DNA of 64,000 bases from Actinomycetes bacterium (GTDB lineage: Bacteria > Actinomycetota > Aquicultoria > UBA3085 > Oleimmundimicrobiaceae). A program made the translations under genes and the position numbers. This document shows, piece by piece, positions 28,683-38,964 of the stretch. The notes under the pieces were generated by a model, which saw only the letters and a program-made list of their open reading frames with translations, ran no database searches and was not told the origin of the DNA. Positions within the stretch are counted from its first letter, which is position 1, and every line of letters begins with the position of its first letter. Where the stretch lies: positions 28,003 to 92,002 of the forward strand of contig JAUWKI010000003.1 in assembly GCA_030614255.1 (NCBI GenBank), read 5' to 3'.

Positions 28683-30329
28683 ATGGAATCTTTCGATGAA
28701 GTAAGCGCCGAAGAGGCGGTAATATCTTCACCAATCTTACCCGAGGATAAAAAATCGGTTCAGACATCTTTCTTAGCCAAGGCAACGTTAATTGTTATGA
28801 TAGCGACTTTGGGTAGTCGTATGTTTGGCTTTTTGCGAGAAGTGGTCATGGCTGCCTATTTTGGAAACGGAATGGCCGCAGATGCTTACAGGGTGGCTTA
28901 TGCAATTCCAAATCTACTATTGCAACTTTTTGGGAGCGCAGCCATTGGTTCTGCTTTTATCCCGGTAATTACGAAGTATCTGACCGATAAAGACGATGAA
29001 GGTGTCAATGTGGTCGCGAGTAGTGTGATAAATCTTCTGACTTTGATTTTTGCTTTTTTTATGATAATTTGTTTTGTTTTTGCTCCACAAATAAGTAAAT
29101 TAATAGCTCCCGGGTTTGTAAGTGATGCTGCCAAGTTTAACCTAACCGTGCAAATGACCCGCATAATGACTCCCGCAATTCTTTTTTTGGGGATGTCGGG
29201 TTTTGTGATGGGAATGTTGCATTCGTATAATCACTTCACAGCTCCGGCTGTTGCTCCCGTGTTTTTCAACATTTTAATCGTCTCTTCGATTGTAATTTTG
29301 ACACCTAATGTGGGCCCGATTAGTTTAGCAGTTGGTGTTACGTTAGGTGCGTTAGCTCAATTTCTGTTCCAAGTACCTTTTTTACGAAACAGGGGTTGGA
29401 CCTACTCTTTTAAATTATCGTGGAATCATCCTGGCGTAAAACAGATTGCGGCGCTTGTCGTTCCCATTGTTTTCAGTTTGGCAAGTATCGAAATCAACGT
29501 ATTTATTGATACTCGTTTTACATCAATCTTAGAAGCCGGGAGCGTTGCAGCTATACATTATGCTCTTAGGGTTTGGAATTTGCCCATGGGGATATTTGCG
29601 ATTGCCATTTCAACTGTGCTTTTTCCTATGTTTTCAAGACAAGCTGCTTTAAAGGATTTATCCGGCTTGAAAGATTCATTTTCCTTGGGGCTAAGGGTGG
29701 TTTTTTTGGTAATGATTCCTGCCTCTGTTGGCTTGATAGTTCTTGCAAACCCTATTATTAAATTACTTTTTGAAAGAGGAGCTTTTGGCATCGATGCAAC
29801 CTCAGTGACCGCTTACGCATTGGTTTTTTATTCTTTTGGACTTACATCGGCCGGGGCGTTGCATCTAGTAAACAGAGCTTTCTATTCTCTCAAGGATACT
29901 CTGACCCCAACGATAGTCGCAGTTATTGCCATAACGGTTAATTATTTTTGTGATTGGGCTTTGGTTGGGCCTTTGAAGCATGGGGGGATAGCACTCTCAA
30001 CATCGATTGTTATGACTTTTAACTTTTTGTGTCTGCTTATCATTATGAGGAAGCGAGTTGGTCAGATGGGCGGACGCAAAATAGTCATCACCCTTTTTAA
30101 AATTTGTTTAGCTTCCGCGGTGCTTGGTGCGGGAGCATTTTATAGCTGGAAGTTAATGGTTTCTCTAGTTGGAGAATCTGCGCTTGGACAAGCTCTCTCC
30201 GTCGGCACGGGAATAGGTGTTGGAATTTTCGCCTACCTTTTAACCGCGAAAGTTTTAAAACTTGAAGAAATTTCAATTTTTACAAATTTAATTCGAAACA
30301 AATTTAAGAGAGGCAAGAAAACAAACTAA
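28683..30329 (+). CDS. murJ: Lipid II flippase MurJ
   Basis: SRMFGFLREVVMAAYFGNGMAADAYRVAYAIPNLLLQLFG. Confidence 0.95.
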   Translation: MESFDEVSAEEAVISSPILPEDKKSVQTSFLAKATLIVMIATLGSRMFGFLREVVMAAYFGNGMAADAYRVAYAIPNLLLQLFGSAAIGSAFIPVITKYLTDKDDEGVNVVASSVINLLTLIFAFFMIICFVFAPQISKLIAPGFVSDAAKFNLTVQMTRIMTPAILFLGMSGFVMGMLHSYNHFTAPAVAPVFFNILIVSSIVILTPNVGPISLAVGVTLGALAQFLFQVPFLRNRGWTYSFKLSWNHPGVKQIAALVVPIVFSLASIEINVFIDTRFTSILEAGSVAAIHYALRVWNLPMGIFAIAISTVLFPMFSRQAALKDLSGLKDSFSLGLRVVFLVMIPASVGLIVLANPIIKLLFERGAFGIDATSVTAYALVFYSFGLTSAGALHLVNRAFYSLKDTLTPTIVAVIAITVNYFCDWALVGPLKHGGIALSTSIVMTFNFLCLLIIMRKRVGQMGGRKIVITLFKICLASAVLGAGAFYSWKLMVSLVGESALGQALSVGTGIGVGIFAYLLTAKVLKLEEISIFTNLIRNKFKRGKKTN

Positions 30330-32144
30330 ATGGATATATTAGATCCTCGAAGGATTCGGAACTTTTCAATAATTGCTCATATTGACCACGGAAAATCAAC
30401 TCTTGCAGATCGTTTGCTTGAGATTACTCACACCATTTCTGAGCGAGAGATGAAAGAGCAGGTTTTAGACCGCATGGATTTAGAGCGCGAGCGCGGCATA
30501 ACCATAAAAGCTCAGGCTGTAAGGATTTCCTATAAAGCCAAAGACGGGGAAAAGTACATTTTAAACTTGATTGATACACCTGGGCACGTAGACTTCACGT
30601 ACGAGGTCTCTAGAAGTCTTGCCGCATGCGAGGGAGCACTTTTGGTCGTTGATGCTTCCCAGGGGGTTGAGGCGCAAACTATAGCAAATACCCATCTTGC
30701 TTTAGACAATAATTTGGAGATAGTTCCCGTTCTTAACAAGATCGACCTACCCAGCGCTGAACCCGAAAGAGTTAAACACGAAATTGAAGAGAGTTTGGGA
30801 ATTGATACATCTAATGCTCTCATGGTGAGTGCCAAAACAGGAGAAGGCATTGATGAGGTTCTAGAGGGCATAATTGAAATGATTCCCGCTCCCGACGGGG
30901 GTGCGGAGGCCCCTTTAAAAGCACTCATCTTTGACTCAATTTATGATTCCTACAGGGGTGTAATTATTTTTGTTAGAATTTTTGATGGAAAGATTGAACC
31001 CGGTATGAAAATTAAAATGATGGCAACGGGAAAAGTTGCGGAAGTTGAAGACGTGGGGGTGTTTCGCCCCAACATGATGAGCGTTCCCAAGTTGTCCGTT
31101 GGTGAAGTGGGTTATGTCATAGCCGGAATTAAAAATGTGAAGGAAACAAAGGTAGGAGACACTATTACTGAGGAAAAGCGGTCCACAAGTAAACCGCTTG
31201 CCGGATATCGAGAAGCAAAGCCGGTGGTCTTTTGTGGGCTCTATCCGCTAGATGGTGGTGAGTATGAAACCTTGAGGGATGCGCTTGACAAACTTAAGTT
31301 AAATGATCCTTCCTTCGTTTATGAGCCGGAAACTTCAAGAGCTCTCGGGTTTGGTTTCCGATGCGGTTTTTTGGGTCTTTTGCATATGGAGATAGTGAAA
31401 GAGCGTTTAGAAAGAGAGTATAAACTCGATCTACTCGCGACTGCTCCTAACGTTGCATACAGTGTGGTGAGGGTCGGTAAGGCAGCGGAATTTATCAGTA
31501 ACCCGGCAGATCTTCCCTCTCCTGGTGAAATAGAGAAAATTGAGGAACCCTACGTCTCGATTTCAATTCTGCTTCCTCCGGAATTTGTTGGAGGAATTAT
31601 GGACCTATGTCAGGATAGGCGCGGTGAATTCAAGGATATGCAGTATCTTAGCGTTAACAGAGTTCAACTTCACTATCACTTGCCTTTAAGCGAAATGATG
31701 TATGGTTTTTATGACTCTTTAAAGTCTCGCACCAGGGGCTATGGCTCGATGGATTATGAGCACATTGGTTACAAAGAATCGGATTTAGTCAGATTGGACA
31801 TACTGCTTGCCGGAGAACCAATAGATGCTCTCTCTTTTATAGTTCACAAAGACTCCGCGTATTTTCGGGGCAGGGAGCTTGTTAAAAAATTGAGGGAGAT
31901 AATCCCACGTCAATTTTATGATGTCCCGATACAAGCGGCCATAGGAAACAAAATACTGGCTCGTGAAACCATAAAAGCTAAACGCAAGGATGTTTTGGCT
32001 AAATGCTATGGAGGAGACATTACTCGCAAAAGGAAGCTCCTTGAAAGACAAAAGGTGGGCAAAAAGAGGATGAAGAGTTTGGGCAAGGTTGAGGTTCCAC
32101 GAGAAGCCTTTTTGGCAGTTCTAAAGGTAGATAAAGAGAAATAG
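30330..32144 (+). CDS. lepA: Elongation factor 4 (LepA)
   Basis: [23 protein letters not shown]. Confidence 0.98.
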   Translation: MDILDPRRIRNFSIIAHIDHGKSTLADRLLEITHTISEREMKEQVLDRMDLERERGITIKAQAVRISYKAKDGEKYILNLIDTPGHVDFTYEVSRSLAACEGALLVVDASQGVEAQTIANTHLALDNNLEIVPVLNKIDLPSAEPERVKHEIEESLGIDTSNALMVSAKTGEGIDEVLEGIIEMIPAPDGGAEAPLKALIFDSIYDSYRGVIIFVRIFDGKIEPGMKIKMMATGKVAEVEDVGVFRPNMMSVPKLSVGEVGYVIAGIKNVKETKVGDTITEEKRSTSKPLAGYREAKPVVFCGLYPLDGGEYETLRDALDKLKLNDPSFVYEPETSRALGFGFRCGFLGLLHMEIVKERLEREYKLDLLATAPNVAYSVVRVGKAAEFISNPADLPSPGEIEKIEEPYVSISILLPPEFVGGIMDLCQDRRGEFKDMQYLSVNRVQLHYHLPLSEMMYGFYDSLKSRTRGYGSMDYEHIGYKESDLVRLDILLAGEPIDALSFIVHKDSAYFRGRELVKKLREIIPRQFYDVPIQAAIGNKILARETIKAKRKDVLAKCYGGDITRKRKLLERQKVGKKRMKSLGKVEVPREAFLAVLKVDKEK

Positions 32145-32161
32145 GAATTAAGGTTGGATTT

Positions 32162-33331
32162 ATGGTGCTAAATAAGCCCCTTGGTTTATACATACATATT
32201 CCTTTTTGTAAGCAAAGGTGCAGCTACTGCGATTTTAATTCGCACTCGGGTCTTGAAGATTTATATGACCAATATATTAAGTCTATTTGCGTGGAAATTG
32301 AAAAATCTGTTCAAGAACAGACAACTTTCAGCGAGGTTGTTTCGATTTATTTTGGTGGTGGCACTCCTTCTATTTTGCCCACACATTGTCTTGAGAAAAT
32401 TCTTACGACCTGTTCTTCATTATTTCGCGTTTCAGAAAGGGCCGAGATAACTATCGAGGCAAATCCTGAAACGATAACGCGGGAGAAATTGAAAAAATTA
32501 AAGACCGCGGGGTTCAATCGCCTGAGCATCGGGGCACAGTCCTTTGACGATGAATTGTTAAAAATTTTAGGTAGAAAACATTCTTCAAAAGAGGTTAATA
32601 AGTGTTATTCGTATGCCAGAGAAGTTGGTTTCGATAACATTAATTTGGATTTAATCTTTGGAATTCCCGAGCAAACCATAGGTTGCTGGAACGACACGCT
32701 GGAAAAAACAGTTGGGCTTGGTCCCGACCATATTTCTGCTTACGGTCTTGAGGTTCATCAAGAAACCGTATTGTGCAAGCAGATAGATGATGGTTTGTTT
32801 AAGGTATCTGAAGAAGATATTCAAGCCGATATGTATCTTAACTGCATTACATTTTTAAGTGATAAAAGAATGATTCAGTATGAACTGTCGAACTTTGCTA
32901 AGCCTGGCAAAGAATGCAAACATAATCTGTTATATTGGAGAAACGAAAATTACCTTGGCTTTGGTGCCGGGGCTCATTCTCATATCGATAATCTACGATT
33001 TAAGAATGCAGATAATCCAATTAGCTACATTAAAAAACTAAAAACCGGTCAAGATGTTTCGGAAAAATATGAAGAATTATCAGATAGTATTGCTTTAAGC
33101 GAAACTATCTTTTTGAATCTGAGACTTATAGACGGCATTAACTTAGAAGAATTTGAGGCAAAATTTGGTTTTAAATTGCACGATGTTTATTCAAGACAGA
33201 TAGACGACTTGGTAAAAAAAGAACTTCTTGTTTACCACCCGCCATCGGGGGCAGGCGGAGAAAACCTTAGATTAACAAAGAAAGGCCTACTTTTGGCCAA
33301 CCAAGTTTTTGCCGAGTTTATACCTGATTGA
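32162..33331 (+). CDS. hemW: Radical SAM HemW (coproporphyrinogen III oxidase-like)
   Basis: LYIHIPFCKQRCSYCDFNS; IYFGGGTPS. Confidence 0.94.
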   Translation: MVLNKPLGLYIHIPFCKQRCSYCDFNSHSGLEDLYDQYIKSICVEIEKSVQEQTTFSEVVSIYFGGGTPSILPTHCLEKILTTCSSLFRVSERAEITIEANPETITREKLKKLKTAGFNRLSIGAQSFDDELLKILGRKHSSKEVNKCYSYAREVGFDNINLDLIFGIPEQTIGCWNDTLEKTVGLGPDHISAYGLEVHQETVLCKQIDDGLFKVSEEDIQADMYLNCITFLSDKRMIQYELSNFAKPGKECKHNLLYWRNENYLGFGAGAHSHIDNLRFKNADNPISYIKKLKTGQDVSEKYEELSDSIALSETIFLNLRLIDGINLEEFEAKFGFKLHDVYSRQIDDLVKKELLVYHPPSGAGGENLRLTKKGLLLANQVFAEFIPD

Positions 33332-33393
33332 CATACCGAATTTAGGGTGATACGTTAATAAAATGTTAGCAGTCTATTAAGGAGAGTGCTAAA

Positions 33394-34431
33394 GTGCGAG
33401 CTCTTGATAGTCGTAAGGAATTTATTTTAAAAACTGTTGTTGAGGATTACATTGAGTACGCGGAACCCGTTGGCTCACAACGGATTGTTGAAGACTATGG
33501 TTTAAAAGTTAGTTCCGCTACTGTTCGCAACGAGCTTGCTTTCTTAGAAAAAGCGGGCTACTTGTTGCAGCCGCACACGTCGGCCGGGCGAATTCCCACG
33601 GACAATGGATACCGATATTATGTAGACGAGTTGTTTGAAAAAAACAAAGATTTTACTTTTTCTGATGAAAAATCTGTTTTTAAAATTTTCTCCGCATTAG
33701 ACAATGAACTTGAGATGCTTATGCGTGAGGCCTCATGTTTATTATCGAAACTTACCAACTATGCAGCTTTTGTTCTTGCCCCTTGCACAAAAGAAAATTA
33801 CTTAAAACATATAGACTTAGTGCTGATTCGTGCCCACACAGTTTTGGTAGTTCTGATAACAAATACCGGTCATGTTTCAAAAAGATTCATAGACTTCGAT
33901 TACGAGTTGTCCCAGAGCTCTCTTCATAGTTTGGAGATTTTGCTCAATGAAAGACTTGCCAATCTGGGAGCAAGAGAGATTGCTACGGTCGGGCAAAGCT
34001 TAATTGAATTTTCACCCGAGGTTCGAAATGTGGCCGGAAAGGTAATGGAACACATCTTAGGTTGTCTTGTCGGCGATGATTATGAACGGCTTTTTCTTAG
34101 AGGAACTTCGAATATAATGTTGCAACCGGAATTTCAAAATTCAAGAAAGTTCAAAATAATCTTGGAAATATTGGAACAAGGTGATATTATTGCAAACTTA
34201 TATAGTGATATTCCAAAACCTGGTCTTGTATCAGTGAAGATAGGTCATGAAAACCTTAAGGAAGAAGTTAGTGAGTGTAGTCTAGTGGTTGGCGCTTATG
34301 GCGCAAAGGGTCAAAATTTAGGCGCTTTAGGGGTTTTAGGCCCGACTCGTCTGGATTATTTTCGCGCGATATCGGTAGTAAGTGGTATTTCTAGAAGCTT
34401 AAGTTATTTTATCGAATCTTTATATGTTTAG
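33394..34431 (+). CDS. hrcA: Heat-inducible transcription repressor HrcA
   Basis: YAEPVGSQRIVEDYGLKVSSATVRNELAFLEKAGYLLQPHTSAGRIPTDNGYRYYVD. Confidence 0.96.
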   Translation: MRALDSRKEFILKTVVEDYIEYAEPVGSQRIVEDYGLKVSSATVRNELAFLEKAGYLLQPHTSAGRIPTDNGYRYYVDELFEKNKDFTFSDEKSVFKIFSALDNELEMLMREASCLLSKLTNYAAFVLAPCTKENYLKHIDLVLIRAHTVLVVLITNTGHVSKRFIDFDYELSQSSLHSLEILLNERLANLGAREIATVGQSLIEFSPEVRNVAGKVMEHILGCLVGDDYERLFLRGTSNIMLQPEFQNSRKFKIILEILEQGDIIANLYSDIPKPGLVSVKIGHENLKEEVSECSLVVGAYGAKGQNLGALGVLGPTRLDYFRAISVVSGISRSLSYFIESLYV

Positions 34432-34434
34432 GGG

Positions 34435-35517
34435 ATGTTGATGGGAAAAAGAGATTATTATGATGTATTGGGTACAAATAGAGATGCAACCGAGAGGGAG
34501 ATAAAGAAAGTCTATCGTAATCTTGCGCGTAAATATCACCCTGATGTCAACTGTGTCGATGCCGATGCTGAAGAAAAATTCAAGGAAATTGTCGAAGCTT
34601 ATGAGGTGCTTTCTGATTCGGAGAAGCGGTGTCAATACGATAATTTCGGTCACACAAAAGCAGGGATGAGTTTCGATGGTTCCGGTGTCTTTGATGACAT
34701 TTTCGGGATGGTTTTTAGAGACTTCGGGTTTCAAAACAGAACACGCCCGATGAAAGAAAGGGGTTCCAACTTAATTTTCGAAGTTGCCATTGAGCTTGAA
34801 GAAGTTTATCGAGGTGTCGAGAAGGTCGTAACTATTAAAAAAGCTGCTATGTGTGGGGAATGTAACGGTAGCGGGGCTGAGCACGGAACTCATGCCGAAA
34901 CCTGTACTTTGTGTGGAGGTTCAGGCTTTATTCGGACAACTCATAGGAGTCTTTTTGGAAACTTGGTAAAAACCCAGACATGCAAAGAGTGCGAGGGTAG
35001 AGGGAGAACCATTTCTTCCGTCTGTTCAGTTTGTGGCGGAGAAGGGCGAGTTAATGAAAGTTGTGACATTACAGTCGAGATTCCAGCCGGAGTGCCCTCA
35101 GGGTCGCGACTTAAAATTACAGGTCAGGGTGAGGCGGGATTTCGTGGAGGTCCTGCGGGAGACTTATATATAAGTGTTTATGTTAAACCCCATCAGTTTT
35201 TTGAAGTGAACGGTAGCAACACAGTTTGTAATTACACCATTAGTTTTAGTCAGGCTGCTCTTGGAGCGACAGTTGAGATTTTGACTCTCGATGGGAAGGA
35301 AAAATTCAAGATTCCCCCAGGGGTTCAAAGCGGAACAATCTTTAACTTAAAAGGGAAGGGCTTGCCGTATCTTAACAGTAGAAAAAAAGGGGATCAACTG
35401 GTAAGAGTTGTTGTTGCTACCCCTACCAAGTTAAATGAAGCACAAAAAAAATTGTTGAAAACTCTTGCCGAAATTGGCAAAGAAGATTTGGGTTTAAAAA
35501 AGAGAATCCTCAATTAG
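34435..35517 (+). CDS. dnaJ: Chaperone DnaJ
   Basis: J-domain YHPDVN; four CxxCxGxG-type repeats. Confidence 0.96.
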   Translation: MLMGKRDYYDVLGTNRDATEREIKKVYRNLARKYHPDVNCVDADAEEKFKEIVEAYEVLSDSEKRCQYDNFGHTKAGMSFDGSGVFDDIFGMVFRDFGFQNRTRPMKERGSNLIFEVAIELEEVYRGVEKVVTIKKAAMCGECNGSGAEHGTHAETCTLCGGSGFIRTTHRSLFGNLVKTQTCKECEGRGRTISSVCSVCGGEGRVNESCDITVEIPAGVPSGSRLKITGQGEAGFRGGPAGDLYISVYVKPHQFFEVNGSNTVCNYTISFSQAALGATVEILTLDGKEKFKIPPGVQSGTIFNLKGKGLPYLNSRKKGDQLVRVVVATPTKLNEAQKKLLKTLAEIGKEDLGLKKRILN

Positions 35518-35536
35518 TTTGTGAGGTATTTCTATT

Positions 35537-35632
35537 TTGAAATGGGTTGAGTTAACCTTAACTGTTCCTCGTCAAGATGAAGCACTTATGATAGCAATTT
35601 TTTCTTTTTTGGTTCTCGGTGTTTGCTTTTGA
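35537..35632 (+). pseudogene. prmA: Remnant of ribosomal protein L11 methyltransferase (prmA) N-terminus
   Basis: TTG-initiated LKWVELTLTVPRQDEALMIAIFSFLVLGVCF-stop resembles the PrmA start (MKWxELxVxVP) at the syntenic position after dnaJ. Confidence 0.5.
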
Positions 35633-35734
35633 TAACAATGGAGAAAAGGACTTATTTTGCATTCATTTAGTCGATTTTTTAAAAGTTGAAGCACTCATGG
35701 AAAAAGTATTTTAAAAGTGTATTAGGAGATAAAA

Positions 35735-37042
35735 GTGCTTAAATTTGCAATATGTACTTTAGGGTGCAAGGTGAACCAATATGAGTCAGAGTGTATCGCC
35801 GGTGATTTTATGCGCCGAGGTTTTAACCTGGTTAATTTCACGGAACCTGCTGATATATATATCATAAATACCTGCACAGTAACGAATATAACGGAAGCGA
35901 AGTCTAGAAAAATAATAAGACGAGCAGCAAGAAAAAATCCAGGAGCTTTCATCGTGGTAACCGGTTGTTATGCTGAGCTAAAATCCGATGACATAAAAGC
36001 CATTGGATGCGTTGATTTGGTGGTGGGAAACGGTGGAAAGGCCGATGTGGCCCATTTGGTCTCAGAAGCGTTGTCGGTCTCAGATGTTGTCGAAGTAGTT
36101 AAATTATTAAAAAAGCCAAATTTTCATACCCGCGCGTTGGTAAAGATTCAGGATGGCTGTGACCAGTTCTGTTCTTACTGCATAGTCCCATATACAAGAG
36201 GTAGTTTAAAAAGCAGAGATCCAAGAGAGGTCGTTACTGAAGTTGAAAGACTTGTTGAGTCGGAAGTTAAGGAGGTAGTGTTAACCGGTATTCATCTTGG
36301 GAAGTATGGGTGGGATTTGAATGAGAAAGATGCTTTGGAGAAGTTGCTTCTTAAATTGAATGATGTTGCGGGTCTGGAAAGAATACACTTGAGTTCGATA
36401 GAGCTAAAAGAGTTAACACCTGGTTTAATTTCACTGATGGTCTCCGAGTCTAAAATTTGTCGCCATCTCCATATACCGCTTCAGAGCGGTTCGGATAAAA
36501 TTTTACGCTCCATGAACAGGAATTATACTGCGAATGATTTTATTGAGACGGTAGGGCAAATCAAAAATTTGGTTCCGGAAGTTGCGATAACGACGGATGT
36601 GATAGTTGGGTTTCCCGGCGAAACGGAAGAGTGTTTTCAGCAGACAGAATCGTTAGTCAAAAGAGTGGGTTTCAGAAAGTTGCATGTATTTCGTTTTTCG
36701 CCTCGCAGTGGGACAAGGGCTGCCGAAATGAGTGATAAAATTCCCGATTTCACTAAAAAAAGTCGCTCTTATCGGCTTATAAAAACTGGGGAAATGTTGG
36801 CAGACGACTTCTTAAATCAATTTCTTGGCAGGAAATTGGAGGTTTTAGTTGAAAGGTTTAATGATAAAAAACTGTTGACAGGTCTTACCGATAATTATAT
36901 GAGGGTTAATTTTGAGGGTTTTGATAGATTATGGGGACAGATTGCAAGTATCCAAGCATTGAAAGTTCAAAACGGCGAAATTTATGGCAAAATTATGGAT
37001 GAAGACAAGGCCGATAGTGTCGCCGTTGTAAATCAAATTTAG
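35735..37042 (+). CDS. mtaB: tRNA t6A37 methylthiotransferase MtaB
   Basis: TLGCKVNQYESE; KIQDGCDQFCSYCIVPYTRG; GFPGETEE. Confidence 0.95.
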   Translation: MLKFAICTLGCKVNQYESECIAGDFMRRGFNLVNFTEPADIYIINTCTVTNITEAKSRKIIRRAARKNPGAFIVVTGCYAELKSDDIKAIGCVDLVVGNGGKADVAHLVSEALSVSDVVEVVKLLKKPNFHTRALVKIQDGCDQFCSYCIVPYTRGSLKSRDPREVVTEVERLVESEVKEVVLTGIHLGKYGWDLNEKDALEKLLLKLNDVAGLERIHLSSIELKELTPGLISLMVSESKICRHLHIPLQSGSDKILRSMNRNYTANDFIETVGQIKNLVPEVAITTDVIVGFPGETEECFQQTESLVKRVGFRKLHVFRFSPRSGTRAAEMSDKIPDFTKKSRSYRLIKTGEMLADDFLNQFLGRKLEVLVERFNDKKLLTGLTDNYMRVNFEGFDRLWGQIASIQALKVQNGEIYGKIMDEDKADSVAVVNQI

Positions 37043-37054
37043 GAGGAGTTTAAA

Positions 37055-37399
37055 ATGACAGGGTGTATTTTTTGCAAAATTATCCAGGGCCAAATTCCGA
37101 GCGAAATTGTTTACGAGGATGACAATGTAGTTGCTTTTCGTGATATCAATCCTCAGGCAAGAATTCATATCGTGATTGTGCCCAGAAAACACATTAATCC
37201 GATGAATGAAATCAATGAAGGCCAAGCTAAAATATTTTCTGATATTTTTTTAGCGGCGAAGAAAATTGCTGTTCAACAAAAGATTGGACAACGTGGTTTT
37301 AGAATGATAGTGAACGTGGGTCCTGATGCTGGTCAAGAGATTGAACATCTACATTTCCATCTACTTGGTGGAGAAAAATTGGGCAAATTGGTGGGATAG
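37055..37399 (+). CDS. HIT family hydrolase
   Basis: CIFCKIIQGQIPSEIVYEDD; HLHFHLLGG. Confidence 0.96.
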   Translation: MTGCIFCKIIQGQIPSEIVYEDDNVVAFRDINPQARIHIVIVPRKHINPMNEINEGQAKIFSDIFLAAKKIAVQQKIGQRGFRMIVNVGPDAGQEIEHLHFHLLGGEKLGKLVG

Positions 37400-37409
37400 G
37401 GGAGGAACT

Positions 37410-37877
37410 ATGGGTCTCAAAGAAGACATAAGATTGCATATGAAAGAAGCGTTGAAGGCTTCTTTAAAAGATGGTAACGAAAAAATTAGGTTATCTACTT
37501 TAAGATTGCTAATGGCTGAGATAAAAAATGTCGAAATTGAAAAGAAAGAAGAGCTTTCTGACGAGGAAATAATCGAGGTGGTTTCAAGACATATAAAGAA
37601 ACGCAAGGAAGCCATCGAGAGCTATCAGAAATTCGAGAGGATGGATGCTGCTCGGAAAGAACAGAAGGAACTAAGCATCCTTCAATCATATATGCCGGCT
37701 CAACTTGCCGAAAAAGAGATAAGGGATATTATAACTGAAGCAATTAAAAATATGGGAGCATGTGAGCCAAGAGATATGGGCAAGGTAATGAAAGAGGTAA
37801 TGCCTCGTTTAAAAGGCCGAGCGGATGGGAAAATAGTAAACAAGCTGGTAAGGGAACTGCTAGTGGGAGAGGATTGA
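37410..37877 (+). CDS. yqeY: GatB/YqeY domain protein
   Basis: LKEDIRLHMKEALKASLKDGNEKIRLSTLRLLMAEIKN; start at ATG 37410. Confidence 0.93.
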   Translation: MGLKEDIRLHMKEALKASLKDGNEKIRLSTLRLLMAEIKNVEIEKKEELSDEEIIEVVSRHIKKRKEAIESYQKFERMDAARKEQKELSILQSYMPAQLAEKEIRDIITEAIKNMGACEPRDMGKVMKEVMPRLKGRADGKIVNKLVRELLVGED

Positions 37878-37973
37878 AGCGAAAGCGCTCATTGAGCGGG
37901 AGTATTTATCGACCTTATGGTCGATGCTTGATATAATTTGATTAATAGTCGCATAAAGTGAGGAAATGTTGGA

Positions 37974-38945
37974 TTGAAAACTAAACAGATAAAAATTTTG
38001 GTCCCGGATGACCAATCGATGGTTGCTCTCTTAGGGCATCATGATGAGCTTCTTAAATTAATTGAATCGGAGTTTAACGGCGAGATCTTGGTAAGAGGCA
38101 ATGAGATTTCGATTTTCGGAGAGGAAGAAGAGGTAGACGTAACGGCGGGGATTTTTGAGGAGTTGTTGAGCATATTGGAAGCTGACATTCAGATCGACAA
38201 ACAGGTTGTTGAACAAACGATAGATTTAGTTTCTAGTGAAACAAAAATTTCTCCCAAAGAGATTTTTACCGACAGAATACTCACTCATCGGGGTAGAGTT
38301 ATCAAGCCCAAAACGGCTGGCCAAAAAAGATACATCGATGCCATAAGAAAAAACACCATAACCTTTGTAATTGGCCCTGCAGGAACGGGTAAAACTTATT
38401 TAGCTATGGCGATGGCTGTAAAAGCCCTGAAAGAACAGTCAGTTTCCCGGATTATCCTAACCCGACCTGCCATCGAAGCGGGAGAAAAGTTAGGATATCT
38501 GCCAGGAACATTATACGAAAAGGTCGATCCTTATTTACGACCTCTTTTTGATGCTTTGTATGATATGATGGACGCTGAGCAATTTCGAAAATTAATGGAA
38601 CAGGGCACTATAGAGGTTGCGCCTCTCGCATACATGAGGGGAAGAACGCTTAATGATGCCTTTATACTTTTAGACGAGGCCCAAAATACTTCTCCCGAAC
38701 AGATGAAGATGTTCTTAACACGGCTAGGTTTTGGCTCAAAAGTTGTTGTGACCGGAGACGTAACCCAAGTTGATCTACCTCAAGATGTTCATTCCGGGTT
38801 GGTTGTTATCGAGAAAATATTAAAGAAACTTGATGACATCACGTTTATTCACTTAACAGCCGAAGACGTTGTTAGGCATAAACTTGTCCAAAAAATAGTT
38901 GAGGCTTACGGGGAATTTAAGGAAAAGAAAGCTAAAAAACAGTAA
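37974..38945 (+). CDS. phoH: PhoH family ATPase
   Basis: FVIGPAGTGKTYLAMAMAV; ILLDEAQNTSPEQMKMFLTRLG. Confidence 0.96.
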   Translation: MKTKQIKILVPDDQSMVALLGHHDELLKLIESEFNGEILVRGNEISIFGEEEEVDVTAGIFEELLSILEADIQIDKQVVEQTIDLVSSETKISPKEIFTDRILTHRGRVIKPKTAGQKRYIDAIRKNTITFVIGPAGTGKTYLAMAMAVKALKEQSVSRIILTRPAIEAGEKLGYLPGTLYEKVDPYLRPLFDALYDMMDAEQFRKLMEQGTIEVAPLAYMRGRTLNDAFILLDEAQNTSPEQMKMFLTRLGFGSKVVVTGDVTQVDLPQDVHSGLVVIEKILKKLDDITFIHLTAEDVVRHKLVQKIVEAYGEFKEKKAKKQ

Positions 38946-38964
38946 ATTTTGGGGGAGAGTTAGA

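Noticed and set aside
35780-36000. Possible extra rearrangement of mtaB
   Set aside because: MtaB is full length with all radical-SAM and UPF0004 motifs; only the upstream prmA/rsmE slot looks decayed.
37870-37930. Small hairpins (AGCGAAAGCGCT; TCGACCTTATGGTCGA) before phoH
   Set aside because: Ordinary intergenic hairpins, probably a terminator region; nothing distinctive.
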